A stretch of 64,000 nucleotides of DNA from Nitrobium sp046350935. Its GTDB lineage: Bacteria > Nitrospirota > Thermodesulfovibrionia > Thermodesulfovibrionales > Dissulfurispiraceae. The notes under the pieces are model-generated. The model ran no database searches. It saw only the letters and a program-made list of their open reading frames with translations, and had not been told where the DNA came from. The position numbers and the translations under genes were made by a program. The stretch's first letter is position 1, and each line of letters opens with the position of its first letter. The stretch is from assembly GCA_046350935.1 (NCBI GenBank), contig JAXLZK010000010.1, forward strand, positions 1-64,000, in the 5' to 3' direction. This document shows positions 34,319-44,349 of this stretch, piece after piece.

Positions 34319-35139
34319 CTACACCACGTCCGCGAAGGTCTCTCGAACCCGTACGGCACAGGCCGCTGACGAGCAGGAGAAGGGCCGCCAGCGAGGACCC
34401 GATGAGCATGGGGCCAGGCGAGGTATCGGCGCCCAGCAGCGCCCACCGGAAGCCCTCCCACACCGCCATGGGGTTGATCCCGTACACGGTCCTCGAGGCT
34501 CGAGAGCCTGGCCGGATAGGTGACCGGGCGTCGCGTAGAACCACAACTGCATCAGGAAACCGGTGGCATGCCCCACGTCCTGGAACTGCACGTTCATGGC
34601 GATATCAGAGGGAGAGCGCGAGAGCGCTGACAAAGGCCAGCGCCATGAGAAACGGCAGCCATACCATGTTGGCGGTTGGGACGATGCCGTAGAACAGCAT
34701 CATGCAGACCAGCGTGGCGAATGCCAGGACGAAGTCCACCACCCCCGACAGGACCGCCGCGATCGGGATCGCGAGGCGGGGAAAGTAGACCTTCCTGATA
34801 AGGTTGGAGTTCCCCACCAGGTTGTGCGCCGCCCTCCCCCAGCCCTCCGGCGAAAAGGTCCAGGGCACCAGGGCCGCATAGCTGAAGATGGGGTACGGGA
34901 CGCCGTCGGAGGGCATCTTCACCACCGCTCCGAAGATGACGCTGAAGACCACCATCGTGAAGAAGGGCTGCACCACCGCCCAGGCGGCCCCAGCACCGTC
35001 TGTTTCCGCGCACCTTGATATCGCGCCACACAAGAAAATAGAGCAGCTCGCGGTACTCCAGCAGGTCGCGCAAGTTGAGGGGAACCCATCCCCCGCGAAG
35101 GCTGGATGCGGATGACCGACGCTCCGGGGTGGTAGACAT
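34319..35139 (-). CDS. wzm: ABC-2 polysaccharide exporter permease (exporter 2, frameshifted)
   Basis: Joined frames give about 275 residues: MSTTPERRS, then LRDLLEYRELLYFLVWRDI, the transmembrane core (FFTMVVFSVIFGAVVKMPSD, LAIPIAAVLSGVVDFVLAF) and MNVQFQDVGHATGFLMQLWF. This is the Wzm permease, closer to the KpsM/TagG-like branch than exporter 1. Four or more one-base shifts occur (near 35100, 34990, 34610, 34500 and 34340). It partners the ATPase at 32969-34317. Confidence 0.78.
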
Positions 35140-35209
35140 CCCCGCCTCCTTCTTTCCTTCTGCGTAAAGAGCGCTCTCTCCTTTTTTCTCTTTTCGGGCC
35201 GCCGCGGGA

Positions 35210-35909
35210 GTCGCCGCTCCTTGGCGTTGTCGGCCGACGTAGCGGCCTCTCGGCACGATGTCGGTGAGCTCCCGCGGTTCTCCTCCATGCGGGCATTGAC
35301 GACACTGCGGCGACATCTTCGGGCTGCATAAGCCCGCCTCTGCGGCCGGTAGGGGCGCCCCTGCCGTGGATGGCGGCCTGCATGAGAGTGCGGCTGGTCC
35401 CTGCCCCGGGTAGACGCTGAGCACCCGGACCCCGTCAATTCACACCCGCAGGCTGTCGGCAATGGCCTTGAGGCGCGTGCTTGGACGCCACGCATACTGG
35501 CTTACCGCCCGCGCTCCAAACGCTCAGATTGATGAAGACGATCTGGCCGCGGCCGGCTTTGAGAAGGGGCAGCGGCACGGGTCAGCAGGTAGGGGCGATG
35601 AGCCCGGTCGAACTCTTCAACGGGCGAATCTTCGAGGCCTGGAGCACTTCGGCAGTGGACAAGGACAAGGCGCGCGTCCGGTACGATGCTCCGCCCGAGC
35701 TCCGCGATCCCACTCCCCGCAGGACAGGTCGGTCTGATAGCAGTGTACAGCGGCAGCTCCAGGCCCGGTAAGCTCAACGCAGTCTCCCCAGCGCTGTCCT
35801 CCCGGCAGGTAGGCGCCATGCCCTCTTCAGCGAGGGAGAGGGCAACCGCCCTGCCGATCCCCGGCTCGCCGGTGACCTGGCGACATCCTTGAGCTGGCAC
35901 CGGCGCCAT
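35210..35909 (-). CDS. Short-chain dehydrogenase/reductase (heavily frameshifted)
   Basis: Fragments in three frames form a classical SDR of about 235 residues. Pieces seen in order are VTGEPGIGRAVALSLAEEG (NAD motif), PVEEFDRAHR, a region equivalent to the catalytic Ser/Tyr, VLSVYPG (the post-catalytic PG motif) and MQPEDVAAV. The start ATG at 35909 has a GGAGG Shine-Dalgarno 5 nt upstream. The stop cannot be placed with certainty. It probably reduces a keto group in the deoxysugar pathway encoded upstream. Shifts come about every 100 bp here, the densest in the window. Confidence 0.6.
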
Positions 35910-35914
35910 TCGTG

Positions 35915-37207
35915 CCTCCTGGCCGCCAGGGTCGCCCTTGCGGTCGAAGAAATTGATCTCCGCGACTCCCGGGAGGGAAAAGGCACCGTCCGAGAGATTC
36001 AGCACCCATAGAGGGCGAGCTCCTGCGCCCTTTTCTCCCCCTGGCCGCCGGGGTAGAGCCCCCTCCTTCCCAGCTGCGGCTCGCCCCGGGGAGAGAGGTT
36101 TTCGTATTTGCCGTCCCCCTCCAGCACCTGCAGAAGGGAGGCGCAGAGGGCGAAAGACCCGGCAAGGGCCCCGCCTTCACCAGGTCCAGGTTGTCCGCCG
36201 AGGTGTGGTATTCAGGATAGCACCCGTGCGGCGTCCTCATCAGGCAGCCCACCGGCAGGCTGATTCCGGGAGAACAGTATTGCCGCTCGTCATAGCCCAC
36301 CGGACTGAAGTCCACCACCGTGTACGGCTCTCCCGAATCCTTCAGCGCCCGCAGCATCGTTCCGTCGATCTCGTCGCCCCGCCGGCTCCTCTTATAGGTG
36401 AACCCTCCCGCATCGCCCACCCCGGCGAGCACGAGGCCGTGCCGTATCCTGGAGAGGCTCTTCTCGTTCCGGGAGAGCCAGGCGAGGGGGCTGATGGTGC
36501 CGGGAAGGAACAGGAACCGGTAGGAATAGCGGAGAGGCGCCCTACCGGGATGCCCGGCGGAATGCCCGGCGAGCTGTTCGGCAAGAAGCGCGGCGACGGC
36601 GATGCCGGACAGGTTGTCGTTACAGAGGGACGGGTGGCAGACATGGCACGAGAAGACGATCTCCAGGGGCTCCCGCCCCTGATGAAACACTCTCCGTAGG
36701 TGAGGGAGCCCTCGTCCAGCGAGGCGTCGATGCGGACCTCGTATTCACCTCCTCGTCAAGCTCCAGGAAGCGGGCGTGGCTCATGCAGAAGCCCCAGTTC
36801 CGCCGGTAGTAGGAGGTGCGGTAGGGGATCCAGTCCGGGTGCTCCGGCAGGGTGAAGAGGTGCTCCTTCAGTTCCGCGAGGAGACCTTCGCGTGCACCGG
36901 CGCGCTGTAGCCCACGACGTGGAGGTTCGGACTCCCTGAAGTCCACCACCCTCTCGCCCGCCGCGTTCTTGACATAGGCATCCCGCACGTTCCATTCCGG
37001 GGGCACCGTCCAGTCGAACACCTTCGTGCCCGACGGGACCTCGTGCAGCTCGAGAGGGATGCGTTCGGCGATACGGGCGAGGGTCCCGCGCACCCCGTCG
37101 CCGGTGATACTGCGGCAGAAGGTACAGCGAGGCCGCGAAGCGGTACAGCTCTTCGCCGGCGGTCCCTCGACAGGACGGCATGCTCTTTTCAGATAGGTCG
37201 TTTCCAT
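35915..37207 (-). CDS. DUF4910 aminopeptidase-like protein (frameshifted)
   Basis: Joined frames give about 430 residues with the DUF4910 pattern: YRFAASLY, then CRSITGDGVRGTLARIAERIPLE, VFDWTVPPEWNVRDAYV, YYRRNWGFCMSHARF, FSCHVCHPSLCNDNLSG, GPTGT-like SYRFLFLPGTI, and SPVGYDERQYCSPG. The HVCHP, DNLSG and EYHT elements resemble the zinc ligands of M28-type aminopeptidases. The family is common beside CDP-sugar genes, and no reaction is established for it. Shifts fall near 37120, 36890, 36750, 36680 and 36150. The exact start and stop are uncertain. Confidence 0.7.
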
Positions 37208-37296
37208 GGGTATGAACCTCCCGGGGGGCCATGCCGCCGCTCCCCGAATGCTGCGCGGACGGAGGAAAAGAGAGCGAGGGGAGAGAGTGCCGGGGG

Positions 37297-37897
37297 TCAG
37301 CGTCTTTTCCAGTACTCGGCGTGCTCGGTGCCGGGAAAGGGGAGAGTGGAATAGGCGCTGTATTTCTGCGGGTCGTAGTCGCGGTAGCTTTTGTCCCTTT
37401 CCGAAATCACCTTTACCGCAAGGGGCCAGCGGATGCCGAAGGCGGGATCGTCCCACCTGACCCCTCTCGCGGAGTCGGGCCGGTAATACTCGGACATCTG
37501 GTAAAAGACCTCCGTATCGTCACGCAGCGTGAGGAAGCCGTGGGCGAAGCCCTCGGGGATATAGAGCATCGTCCCGTTCTCCCCGCTGAGGGTCGCCGGA
37601 AGCCATTCCCGGAAGGTAGGGGAGCCGGGTCTCAGGTCGATGATCACGTCGTAGAGCCTTCCACGGAGGCACCTGACCAGCTTGGTCTCTCCGTACGGCT
37701 CCTCCTGGTAGTGCATGCCCTGCAGAGTGCCCCGCCTCCGCGTATAGGAAATATTGCACTGTGCGAGGCGCGGGTTGAGCCCGCGGCTCTCGAACTCCTT
37801 CCGGCACCAGGTGCGGGAGAAATAGCCGCGTCTGTCCTCTATCCTCTCCGGCTCGATGAGGAACGCACCCCTTCAGTCTCGTCTCCCTGAAAATCAC
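37297..37897 (-). CDS. rfbC: dTDP-4-dehydrorhamnose 3,5-epimerase-like cupin (frameshifted)
   Basis: About 199 residues when joined. The N-terminus VIFRETRLKG is GTG-started at 37897, overlapping the methyltransferase stop as GTGA. GYFSRTW and QCNISYTRRRGTLQGMHYQ carry the catalytic His region. The intact second part runs from MHYQEEPYGETKLVRCLRGRL to the C-terminus with YIPEGFAHGFLTL and YYRPDSARGVRWDDP. In this context it probably epimerises a CDP- rather than dTDP-4-keto sugar. Shifts lie near 37865 and 37740. Confidence 0.85.
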
Positions 37898-39128
37898 CGG
37901 ACCGTCACCTCGGGGACGAACGTGACGAACCTGCCCCCCACTCCCGTATGCACGCCATCTGCTCCATCACCTCCTCCTTCAGGTTCCAGGGGAGGATCAG
38001 CAGTAGTCGGGCCTCGTCTCCCGCACCCCTCTCCGGGGCGCAGATCGGGATGCGCGAGCCCGGGAGATAGCGGTTCTGCTTATACGGGCTCCGGTCCACC
38101 GTATAATCGATGAAGTCGGTCCTGATTCCGTGCAGTAGTTCAGGACGGTGTTCCCTTGCCGGGGCTCCGTACCCGGCAATGGACTTCCTCCCGCTTGCCC
38201 GCACCATGAAGTCGAGGATGGACCGCTTCGCTGCCCTCACCTTCTCCCCGAAGGAGCGATAGCGCTCCATCCTGTCGAAGCCCGCGCCCGTCCCTTTCCC
38301 GCAGCTCCCCCACCCGCTCTCCCACGGCCTTCGCGGGAGTCCTCCGCGTGTGCGCGCGTAGATGCGGAGCGAGCCCCCGTGCGTCGGGAGCTCCTCCACA
38401 TCGAAAAGGGTGAGGCCGTACCGCGAATACTCCCTTCTCGACGGTAAGGAAGGAGAAATAGGAAAAATGCTCGTGGTAGATGGTGTCGAACTGGTTCTCC
38501 TCCATCAGCCTCAGCAGATGGGGAACTCCCATCGTGATGATCCCCTCCGGCTTCAGGAGGACCTTCATCCCCTGCACGAAGTCGGTCAGCCCGGGCACAT
38601 GGGCGAGAACGTTGTTCCTGATGAGCAGGTCCGCCCTCTTCCCCTTTGCGGACAGGGCTTCCGCCTGCTCCGTACCGAAAAACGCGGCAAGGGTGGGAAT
38701 CCCCTTTTTGCGCGCCGCCTCCGCAACGTTCCGCGCAGGCTCGATCCCGAGGACCGGAATGCCCCTCTCCAGGAAGTACTGAGGGAGGTAGCCGTCGCTG
38801 CTCGCGTAGATCTCGACGACGTAGTGGCGGGCGGTGAGCCCGAAGCGCTCGGTCATCATCTCCGCGCAGCCGGGCGTGGGCCAGCCAGCTGTCCGAATAG
38901 GAGGAGAAGTAGGCATAGTCGCTGAAAATCTCCTCAGGGGCCCCAAAGACCGAGCTGGACGAGGTAGCATGACGGACAGACATATGCGTGCAGCGGATAG
39001 AAGGGCTCCATTCCAAGGAGCTGGTCCGGCCTGAGATAGGAATTCGCAAGGGGCGACACCCCGAGGTCGGCGAAGGTGTCGGACAGCGGGCTATCGCAGA
39101 AGCGGCATCGTATTTCGCTTGTGGTCAT
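37894..39128 (-). CDS. NDP-hexose C-methyltransferase (frameshifted)
   Basis: About 410 residues of the TylC3/NovU-type C-methyltransferase family. The N-terminal zinc-binding module is RCRFCDSPLSDTFADLG then CPSCYLVQLG. The SAM domain has VEIYASSDGYLPQYFLERG, LGIEPARNVAEAARKKG and RNNVLAHVPGLTDFV; YHEHFSYFSFLTVE is the family signature. The C-terminal domain (SILDFMVRASGRKSIAGYGA) ends GGRFVTFVPEVTVR. It transfers a methyl group to carbon 3 or similar of a 4-keto-deoxyhexose. Shifts lie near 38945, 38400, 38280, 38140 and 37930. Confidence 0.83.
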
Positions 39129-39170
39129 TTTTCGACTCCTGTAAGGGTATTAGGTACACACGCGTACGCA

Positions 39171-40228
39171 TTATGCCTCCTCGCAGTGTGCGTCCATTCC
39201 AGGTTTTCGTTCAGCAGCCCGTCGCTCCGCAGCGATCGCAGGACCATGAGCCGCCGAAGCGGGAGCTGCGGAAATTGTCGTCCCTGAAGCGCATGGCATC
39301 CAGCCCTCCCGCAGCCCGCCGATGACGGAGATCAGGTCCTCCTGAGGCTGAAAGCTGGGCGCCAGCTCCCCTGAAAAGCCCGAAATCCACCCGGTACGAG
39401 CGCTTGTCCGGCGGAGCGTCCCCGTTGACGGATATTTCCACCCCGGGGACCACCTGCGCCACCGCCTCGGCAAGCTCACGCACCCGGTAGTTCCACGCAT
39501 CACCCCTACATTCACCGCCACGAACGCACCCCTGCTGCCGGGGCCTCTCCGGACGGCCCAATCGATGGCGCGCGCCATGTCCCGCACGGGGATCAGGGGC
39601 CTCCAGGGCGTCCCGTCGCTCAGGGATCGTGATCTTCCGGGAGAGGCGATGGCGCCCGCCACAAAGTCGTTGAGCACCAGATCCAGACGCAGCCTCTCGC
39701 TCATTCCGCAGGCGGCAAAGCGCAGTGGCTCGTTACCGTAAAAGGAGCTGTCGGCGACTCCCTCCAGCTCTTTTCCGCATACACCTTGACTGCGCATAGG
39801 CGGTAAGGGGTGGGAGGGGGGAATCCTCTTCGCGGACTATCGTCCGCACATCCGTACATGCTGCAGCTCGACGCGTAGACGAACGCTTTCACCCCCGCCT
39901 CTTTCGCGCTTTTCGCCAGGGCCACGCTGGTTCGATAGTTGATATCGAGCGTGACCTTCAAAAGTGCTGCCCATGGGATCGTCTGAAATGGCGGCCAGGT
40001 GAACGAGGGCGTCCACCCCTTCGAGGAGACCCTCTCCGGCCTTTCGCACATCCCCGAAATGCTTGGACGTCCACCCGACACTCGGGGAGAATGCAGGCGC
40101 CGGGTGAGACAGCTCGCGAAGAAGCCGGTATCGAGGCCGATCAGGGCGGCGCCTGGATAGGAGGAGCGGAGGCGCTCCACCACGCACGGCCCGACATACC
40201 CCATGTTGCCGGTGATCAGTATTTTCAT
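39171..40228 (-). CDS. NAD-dependent epimerase/dehydratase, extended SDR (frameshifted)
   Basis: About 350 residues. The start MKILITGNMGYVGPCVVERL contains the GxxGxxG dinucleotide motif. DINYRTSVALAKSAKEAGVKAFVYASSCSMYG carries the catalytic Ser, and the C-terminal part includes PLIPVRDMARAIDWAVRRG and DLISVIGGLREG. The catalytic YxxxK is near a frameshift (LCAVKVYAEK). At least six shifts are present. The end is uncertain: one frame stops at 39171, another would run to about 39125 and overlap the methyltransferase start. It is a CDP-sugar dehydratase or reductase candidate. Confidence 0.75.
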
Positions 40229-40336
40229 GGTCGGCGCTCCTTTCTTCCCGATGTTCCGGCCGCTGTTCCGGGGACCGGATGAGCTCTCGCCTCCGCTCGT
40301 GCCGGAAAGGCACGGCGTCAGCACAGCAGGAGGTTC

Positions 40337-41399
40337 TTACAAAAAGCGGGCTATTGCAGGGGCGGCCGTCAGTCCCGGCGACTGATGCCCACCATGTTGA
40401 CGAACCCGGGCAGATCCTCACTGATAAGGAAGTCCCGGAAGCCTTCCCCCTTGCCTGGAGTTTCGGCCTGATGCCGGACATATCGGGGACGATGTCCTCC
40501 CTGCGGAGAGAGGGCAGAAACTTGACTGCGGAGGCATAGAACGCGTCCGCCGTCCTCCCCGACGACCCGGTAGTCCTCCACCCTTTCGGTGTAGACGGCA
40601 TCCGGGCCGAGCCGCATGCGCCCGGCCAGGTCGAGGGTGAGATGCACGCCCAGCCCCGCATGGTCCTCTTCAGGCACCGGGTAGACCAGCCTGCCGACCA
40701 TGCCCTCGTTCGCGCCGGCGATGCTGAAATAATCGCCTTTGCAGTAACGCAGCAGGTAGTGTTTGCCCAGCATGCGGGCCACCGCGTCGGACTGCAGGCC
40801 CGCAGCATTGACGACTCTCTCGGAGGTAAAGACGAAATGCTCTCCCTCCGCATTGACGGTGGTGATCCGGTAGCTCCCGGACACCCTCTCAATCCCGATC
40901 ACGAGGGTCCCACGCGATCTCGGCGCCCCGCCTTTGCCGTGTACAGGAAATAGTCCATGAGGGCATGGGCGCTCAGGATGCCCGTTTCCGGTGAACAGAG
41001 TGCGGCGAAGGCCTTGATATTCGGCTCCAGCGCCCGCACCTCCTTCCTCCAGCAGGGAGACGGACTCCACCCCGTTCCGAGCGTTCCTGGCAGCTGCTCG
41101 ATCTTCGCCCCCTCGCCCTCGGAGGCGGCGATGAGCAGCTTCCTGCCCTCTCCGGGTGGGGAAGGTTGTTCTTCCTGCAGATTTCATACAGCATCTCCTC
41201 CTCAACGTGCAGAGCCGCGCCTTCAGCGAGCCGAGGATAGTAGAGCCCCGCGTGGATCACCTCGCTGTTCCGTGAGCTGATCCTCGCCGTGGGATTCGTT
41301 TTTCTCGAGGATGTAGAGGGCCGACTTTCCGTCGGCCAGCGCAGCGGCCACGGCGAGCCCCACCACTCCCGCCCCGATGACCGTTATTTCGGCATCCAT
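40337..41399 (-). CDS. L-2-hydroxyglutarate oxidase-like FAD protein (frameshifted)
   Basis: About 353 residues of the DAO/LhgO family. The start MDAEITVIGAGVVGLAVAAAL is the FAD-binding motif; MIHAGLYYPRL is the flavin-proximal signature. VNAAGLQSDAVARMLG and the C-terminal FVNMVGI stretch complete the fold. The last ~13 residues (equivalent to the SPGLTAAPAIARFL ending) are in a different frame. Family members oxidise L-2-hydroxyglutarate to 2-oxoglutarate, or act on unknown substrates when found in polysaccharide clusters. Here it sits between rfbF and an epimerase. Shifts lie near 41285, 41155, 41040, 40925, 40540 and 40375. Confidence 0.78.
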
Positions 41400-41446
41400 T
41401 GCGCTTCCTCCGCCTCCCGCAGGCGTTCTTTGCTGCGCCTTCCCTG

Positions 41447-42221
41447 CTACCATACCTTCCACGGAGGCGATCCCGAATTCCAGAGCTCCAGGAGATAGAC
41501 CTTGTCGCTCAGGTGTCCATGGACTGCCAGAAGCCGTAATGTTTGTAGGCGGACAGCATTCCTCCGTCCCGCGCCAGCCTCGTCAGGCTCTGCTCCCATA
41601 TCGTCATATCATCGTCGATGTAGTCGATAACGGCCGGTTCGAGGACGAAAAGCCCCCAAGTTGATCCACGCCCTGTCTCCCCTTCGGCTTCTCCCGGAAG
41701 CTGGTGATCCTGTTCTCTCCCGCTCTCAGGCTGATGGCGCCGAAACGGCCGGGCGGCCGGACGGCGGTCAGGGTAGCCAGGGTGTCCTGGAGCCGGTGGA
41801 ACTCCACCAGCTGCCTGATATCGATGTCGCAGACTCCATCCCCGTAGGTGAAGCAGAACGTCTCGCCTCCGATATAGTCCTCACCCTTTTGAGGCGTCCG
41901 CCGGTCATGGTCTTCTCCCCGGTGTCCACCAGCAGAGTCACTTTCCATGTCTCCGCACCGTTCTGGTGCACGGTGAATTTATTCCGCTTCATATCGAAGG
42001 TGATATCGACATATGGAGGAAGTAGTCGGAAAAGTATTGCTTGATCATGTGCCCCTTGTGGCCGCAGCAGATAACGAACTCGTGGAGCCCGTGCGCATAG
42101 TAAATCCTCATGATATGCCACAGGATAGGCCTTCCTCCTATTTCCACCATGGTTTCGGACGGGACGCCGTCTCTTCGGAGAGACGGGTCCCAAGGCCCCC
42201 TGCGAGAATCACCACCTTCAT
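41447..42221 (-). CDS. rfbF: Glucose-1-phosphate cytidylyltransferase (frameshifted)
   Basis: About 257 residues: MKVVILAGGLGTRLSEETASRPKP (nucleotide and activator loop), then MVEIGGRPILWHIMRIYY-like, FVICCGHKGHMIKQYF, DITFDMKRNKFTVHQNGAETWKVTL, ETFCFTYGDGVCDIDI, and FREKPKG. These are diagnostic of RfbF, which makes CDP-glucose from glucose-1-phosphate and CTP. It is the first gene of the CDP-sugar cassette and has an AAGGAGGT Shine-Dalgarno. No CDP-glucose 4,6-dehydratase (RfbG) was seen in the window unless the SDR at 39171 fills that role. Shifts fall near 42150, 42010, 41935, 41890, 41660 and 41510. Confidence 0.88.
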
Positions 42222-42706
42222 GACAGGACCTCCTTCGGGAAGAAAAAGGAAGGAAAGTGGGAAATGAGAGAGAAAAGACTCAGAAGCAGAAGATTCCTCT
42301 GCCTGCTCCTCATCAGGCACCTGCCTTTGCTCTTCGGACTTACTTCTCAGTTCTAAACTTTTTTTCAATGTTCGCCTTTCTCGTCACAGAGGCGTAACTG
42401 GAAGGCACTTTCCTCAGAGCGCGCAGCAGAATGCCCGGGCCGGACCGGATATCCCAAAACGGCTCATACCAGCCGCCGGCAGGTTGAAAACCGTCTGCGG
42501 GGAGCTATGTCTGCTTCTTTTTTTCTGTCTCTTTTCCGCCGACTGCGCAATGACAGGAGAGCGTCCAACTGGAGCGCTCTTCCTGAGTCCTCTTTCTGCC
42601 TTACTCCCGCAAGCGGAGCGCTGCCGTCACCCGCTCACTCTGTCGATCGCGGCCATACCGTTCCGGACACGGAATGACGTGAACCGGAATGGTTCATTTT
42701 TGCCGA
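42222..42706. promoter_or_regulatory. 485-bp intergenic region between nusG-like and rfbF
   Basis: No gene is seen. On the minus strand this is the leader of the CDP-sugar and exporter operon, directly after the antiterminator gene. It carries the rfbF Shine-Dalgarno, an A-rich stretch around 42360-42366 and an imperfect hairpin at 42556-42578. A plus-oriented stem GAACC/GGTTC at 42681-42695 is followed by T5. I looked for the GGCGGTAGC core of the RfaH ops/JUMPStart element on both strands and did not find it. Confidence 0.4.
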
Positions 42707-43157
42707 CTATTCCGTCGTTGAACAGGAACTACACCGTCTCTTCGTTTTGACGAGAACGCCCCCTCGGCCCCCTTCAGCGGCCCCCTCTACCCTTGACCCG
42801 CGCGCCCTCCCGGAGGTGAGGGTAGATGTCGAGCTCCGATCCGCTTTCGACCAGGATCCTGAGGGACCGACCTCCTCAGGGGGCACCGGGCTTGGGACAC
42901 CCGGCTTTGCGGAGAGGAGCGCGACGGCGCCCCGCGTTTTCAGCACGGCCACGAAGTCTTCCGACAGGGGGATATGCACGAAGCAACATCCCGGGAAGAG
43001 GGGAGCATCCACCATCTTCCTCCCGTCCTTCCACTGCCTGCACTGCCGGAGGGCCGGGAGATAGGTGTCGACCCTTCCTCAGCAGCTCGTCCCGGGTGAC
43101 GAACTCATGCCTCGACCTCACGTGCAGCGCGTACCAGTGCATTTCTTCCGCCGTCAT
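42707..43157 (-). CDS. NusG/RfaH-like transcription antiterminator (frameshifted)
   Basis: About 160 residues. The N-terminal NGN domain MHWYALHVRSRHEFVTRDELLRKG continues in another frame with MVDAPLFPGCCFVHIPLSEDFVAVLKTRGAVALL. After LRILVESGSELDIYPHLREGARV comes a KOW element (GPLKGAEG then GVLVKTKRR). This is the specialised NusG paralogue type (UpxY, RfaH, LoaP) that lets RNA polymerase read through long polysaccharide operons. It sits just before the long biosynthetic operon, where such factors are usually found. Shifts lie near 43065, 42880, 42815 and 42765. Confidence 0.8.
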
Positions 43158-43177
43158 CGGTGCCCTGTCCCTTTTCC

Positions 43178-44346
43178 TTAAAAGCCGAAGATGCGGCTGA
43201 AAAACCCCCGTCTCCGGTGGCGCGGGCCCTCGTTCCGCGAAGGGGTGCCCACCAGCGCGGGAGAGAGCTCCACGACCTTGCGCGTGAGGGAGGTAAGGGA
43301 CTCGTCCGTCTTGCGCATGTACTCCCTCATGAACTTCTCGAAAAGGTCCACCCTCTTGCTCACATCCACCGGTGCGAGCGGGTCGCGCCCTTCAGCGCTC
43401 TTTTCTACGGCGTCGAGGCGGAGATTCATGCCGCTCAGCAGGCGCTTCATCTCCTCGTAGTACCTCTTCTCCTCCTCCCCGAATGCCCGCTGCGCCGCCT
43501 CCCCTGGACCCCCTTGAGGGCCGTTCTGAACTCCCAATACCTGTTTTCCAGCTCGAGGTCTCCGATGATGTCGCGCACCATATCGGCGCTCAGGTCCTTC
43601 GTTTCCTCGACGAAGGCGGAAAGCAGGATGAAGTCGCAGATGACGTTGAGGAGCCGCGGGATCCCCCTGCTGTAGTGATAGATGATGTCGAGGGTCTCCC
43701 CGGAGAAGTGCACCGCGTCCCTGTTTCCCGCCACCTCCAGCCGGTGGAGGATGTACTCCTCCGCCTCCCCGCGGGTGAGCGGGGAGATGTGGCAGTTGAT
43801 ATTGATGCGCTGCCGCAGCTGCTCAAGCTCCGGGAGGGAGATGGTCTTCCGCAGCTCCGGCTGGCCGACGAGGATGATGTGCAGCAGCTTCGCGCTGTCC
43901 GTTTCGAGGTTGGACAGCATCCGCACCTCTTCGAGGAGCTCCGGCCCCAGGTTCTGCGCCTCGTCGATGATCAGCACCGAATGGTACCCCTTCGCGTAGT
44001 GCCGGATCAGGAAGTCGTTCAGCTCCTTCAGCATCTGCACCTTGTCCTTGCCCTTTGTCCTGAGGCCGAAGTCCTCGTTGACCAGGGCTATCAACTGCTC
44101 GGAGCTCACCTTCGTGTTGAAGACCTTCGAGACGGCGACCCTCCCTCCAGCTTCTTTACAAGGTCCCTGATGAGCGTGGTCTTTCCCGAACCCACCTCGC
44201 CGGTGAGGAGGATGAACCCCGCCTTTTCCTTGATGCCGTAGTCCAGATAGGTGACGGCCTTCTTGTGCGCCTTGCTCAGGTAAAGGAAGTCGGGATTGGG
44301 CACCAGCTCGAACGGCTTCGCCTTGAAGTTGAAGAAGCTCTCACAT
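43178..44346 (-). CDS. ExeA-like AAA ATPase of the PEP-CTERM EPS module (frameshifted)
   Basis: About 385 residues: ESFFNFKAKPFELVPNPDFLYLS at the N-terminus, Walker A LTGEVGSGKTTLIRDLV, Walker B SVLIIDEAQNLG, and SRGIPRLLNVICDFILLSAF as sensor/lid. A less conserved C-terminal tail ends RRRGFFSRIFGF. It is the XrtA/PEP-CTERM-associated ATPase found beside the tyrosine kinase. Its precise role in EPS assembly is unknown. The start ATG at 44346 is followed by an apparent stop, so a base is probably missing there. Other shifts lie near 44145 and 43510. Confidence 0.83.
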
Positions 44347-44349
44347 GCT

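Noticed and set aside
42222..42706. RfaH ops/JUMPStart element
   Set aside because: The GGCGGTAGC core was sought on both strands in the leader and not found.
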